Shown piece by piece: positions 63,556 through 64,000 of a DNA stretch of 64,000 nucleotides (position 1 is the stretch's first letter; every line of letters begins with the position of its first letter). This DNA is from Bacteroidales bacterium (GTDB lineage Bacteria; Bacteroidota; Bacteroidia; Bacteroidales; Marinilabiliaceae), in the NCBI GenBank assembly GCA_024401355.1, contig JAKSLF010000011.1, positions 22,363 through 86,362 of the forward strand, in the 5' to 3' direction. The translations under genes were made by a program, and so were the position numbers. Under the pieces are notes generated by a model. The model had not been told where the DNA came from. It did no database searches and worked only from the letters and a program-made list of their open reading frames with translations.

Positions 63556-63750
63556 ATGCCAAAGATGAAGACAAGCTCTAGTGCCAAGAAGAGATTCGTT
63601 CTCACTGGTACAGGCAAGATCAAGAGAAAGCACGCCTTCAAGCGTCATATTTTGACTAAGAAGACAACTAAGCAGAAGAGAGCCCTCACTCACGCTGGCC
63701 TTATCGCTAACGTTGACGTTAAGGAAGTACGCCTCCTTCTCCACATCTAA
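63556..63750 (+). CDS. rpmI: 50S ribosomal protein L35
   Basis: A 64-residue basic protein: [20 protein letters not shown], then [20 protein letters not shown]. This is the normal length and sequence for L35. It lies 69 bp after infC in the conserved operon. Confidence 0.97.
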   Translation: MPKMKTSSSAKKRFVLTGTGKIKRKHAFKRHILTKKTTKQKRALTHAGLIANVDVKEVRLLLHI

Positions 63751-63958
63751 TCTATTGCGATTAGATAAGCTAAAGGTCAAACCAAGCGGTCGCAGCGATG
63801 CAGATTGGAGGTCTGACAAAAACAAAAAAAAGCCCTATACGAAGCGATTCGGAATAGGCACGTAAACAAAGTTAATAACCGAGTGGCAGAGCCGTAAAAG
63901 ACCCTACAAGGCAACTGACGCCGTACGGGGCGCTCTCCTCTCCTTAAAACAAAACGAA
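63751..63958 (+). promoter_or_regulatory. 208-bp rpmI-rplT spacer with possible L20-responsive RNA
   Basis: Longer than the usual short gap. It contains hairpin-forming pieces: GCCCTAT with ATAGGC (about 63831-63859) and GACGCC with GGGGCGC (about 63917-63932), with a GC-rich end before the rplT start. L20 controls its own operon in several bacteria through mRNA mimics of its 23S rRNA site; such a role here is inference. No coding frame is seen. Confidence 0.4.
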
Positions 63959-64000
63959 ATGCCAAGATCAGTAAATCATGTGGCTTCACGCGCACGTCGC
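63959..64000 (+). CDS. rplT: 50S ribosomal protein L20, C-terminus cut by window edge
   Basis: Only the first 14 codons are visible (MPRSVNHVASRARR), which match the L20 N-terminus. The position after infC-rpmI supports the call. Confidence 0.93.
   Translation, partial: MPRSVNHVASRARR

Overview
The window comes from a member of the Bacteroidales (phylum Bacteroidota). The evidence is: promoters of the Bacteroidetes form (TTTG or TTG, 19-20 bp, TAnnTTTG) before many genes; Bacteroidales gene neighbourhoods (ftsY-rimO, aroQ/xerD divergent, DUF3822-rsmD, folP-dacA, nusB-DUF1573-yajC-ybbR-coaE, serC-serA, infC-rpmI-rplT); few Shine-Dalgarno sequences; and phylum-typical families (DUF5606, DUF4421, DUF1573, DUF4369-TlpA, BspA-type LRR protein, PPi-dependent phosphofructokinase). 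Genus or species cannot be told from the sequence alone. Most of the window is ordinary chromosomal housekeeping DNA, with accessory patches at about 7.7-12.9 kb and 48-58.3 kb.

Layout. 1-3.3 kb: edge-truncated ferredoxin-type membrane protein and the electron-bifurcating NfnAB pair. 3.5-7.7 kb: ftsY-rimO operon ending in a small acidic protein and a serpin lipoprotein. 7.7-10.9 kb: C39-peptidase ABC exporter with a previously unlisted 45-residue double-glycine peptide gene upstream, a candidate peptide export locus. 11-12.9 kb: a frameshifted lipoprotein and an unknown basic protein. 13-29.4 kb: menF, pyk, aroQ, xerD, thioredoxin, a RecD-like helicase, a DUF3822-rsmD-folP-dacA run, rarA, kdsA, a TlpA protein and a THUMP-like methyltransferase. 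29.5-47.9 kb: a lipoprotein with an in-frame amber stop, yggS, serA, serC, a glycosyltransferase, the nusB-to-DUF5606 cluster, a lipid kinase, a GH51 arabinofuranosidase and a 1422-residue 2-hydroxyacyl-CoA dehydratase activase fusion. 58.4-64 kb: pfp, cdd, thrS and the infC-rpmI-rplT translation operon, with rplT cut by the window edge.

The accessory island at 48-58.3 kb holds the most unusual material. Two paralogous AAA/DUF4143 ATPase genes are each preceded by a short direct-repeat array with an exact 33-bp period. The two arrays differ in sequence, but both lie over the promoter. Between the ATPases are a large BspA-like LRR protein, a DUF2971 protein, a candidate structured non-coding RNA with its own promoter and terminator, a three-gene overlapping DUF3791/DUF3990 module (ADP-ribosyltransferase-like), and an antitoxin gene. 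The PIN toxin partner of that antitoxin is cut off by a roughly 132-bp duplicated copy of the DUF3791 5-prime region. The same promoter cassette occurs three times within 1.7 kb, which points to local rearrangement among toxin-antitoxin-like modules.

Other points: infC appears to start at an AUC codon behind a strong Shine-Dalgarno sequence; two heptamer arrays (AATTGAW, four units each) sit exactly at the 3-prime ends of nfnA and the BspA-like gene; and an unusually long 208-bp gap separates rpmI from rplT. I found no tRNA, rRNA, CRISPR array or intact insertion sequence.
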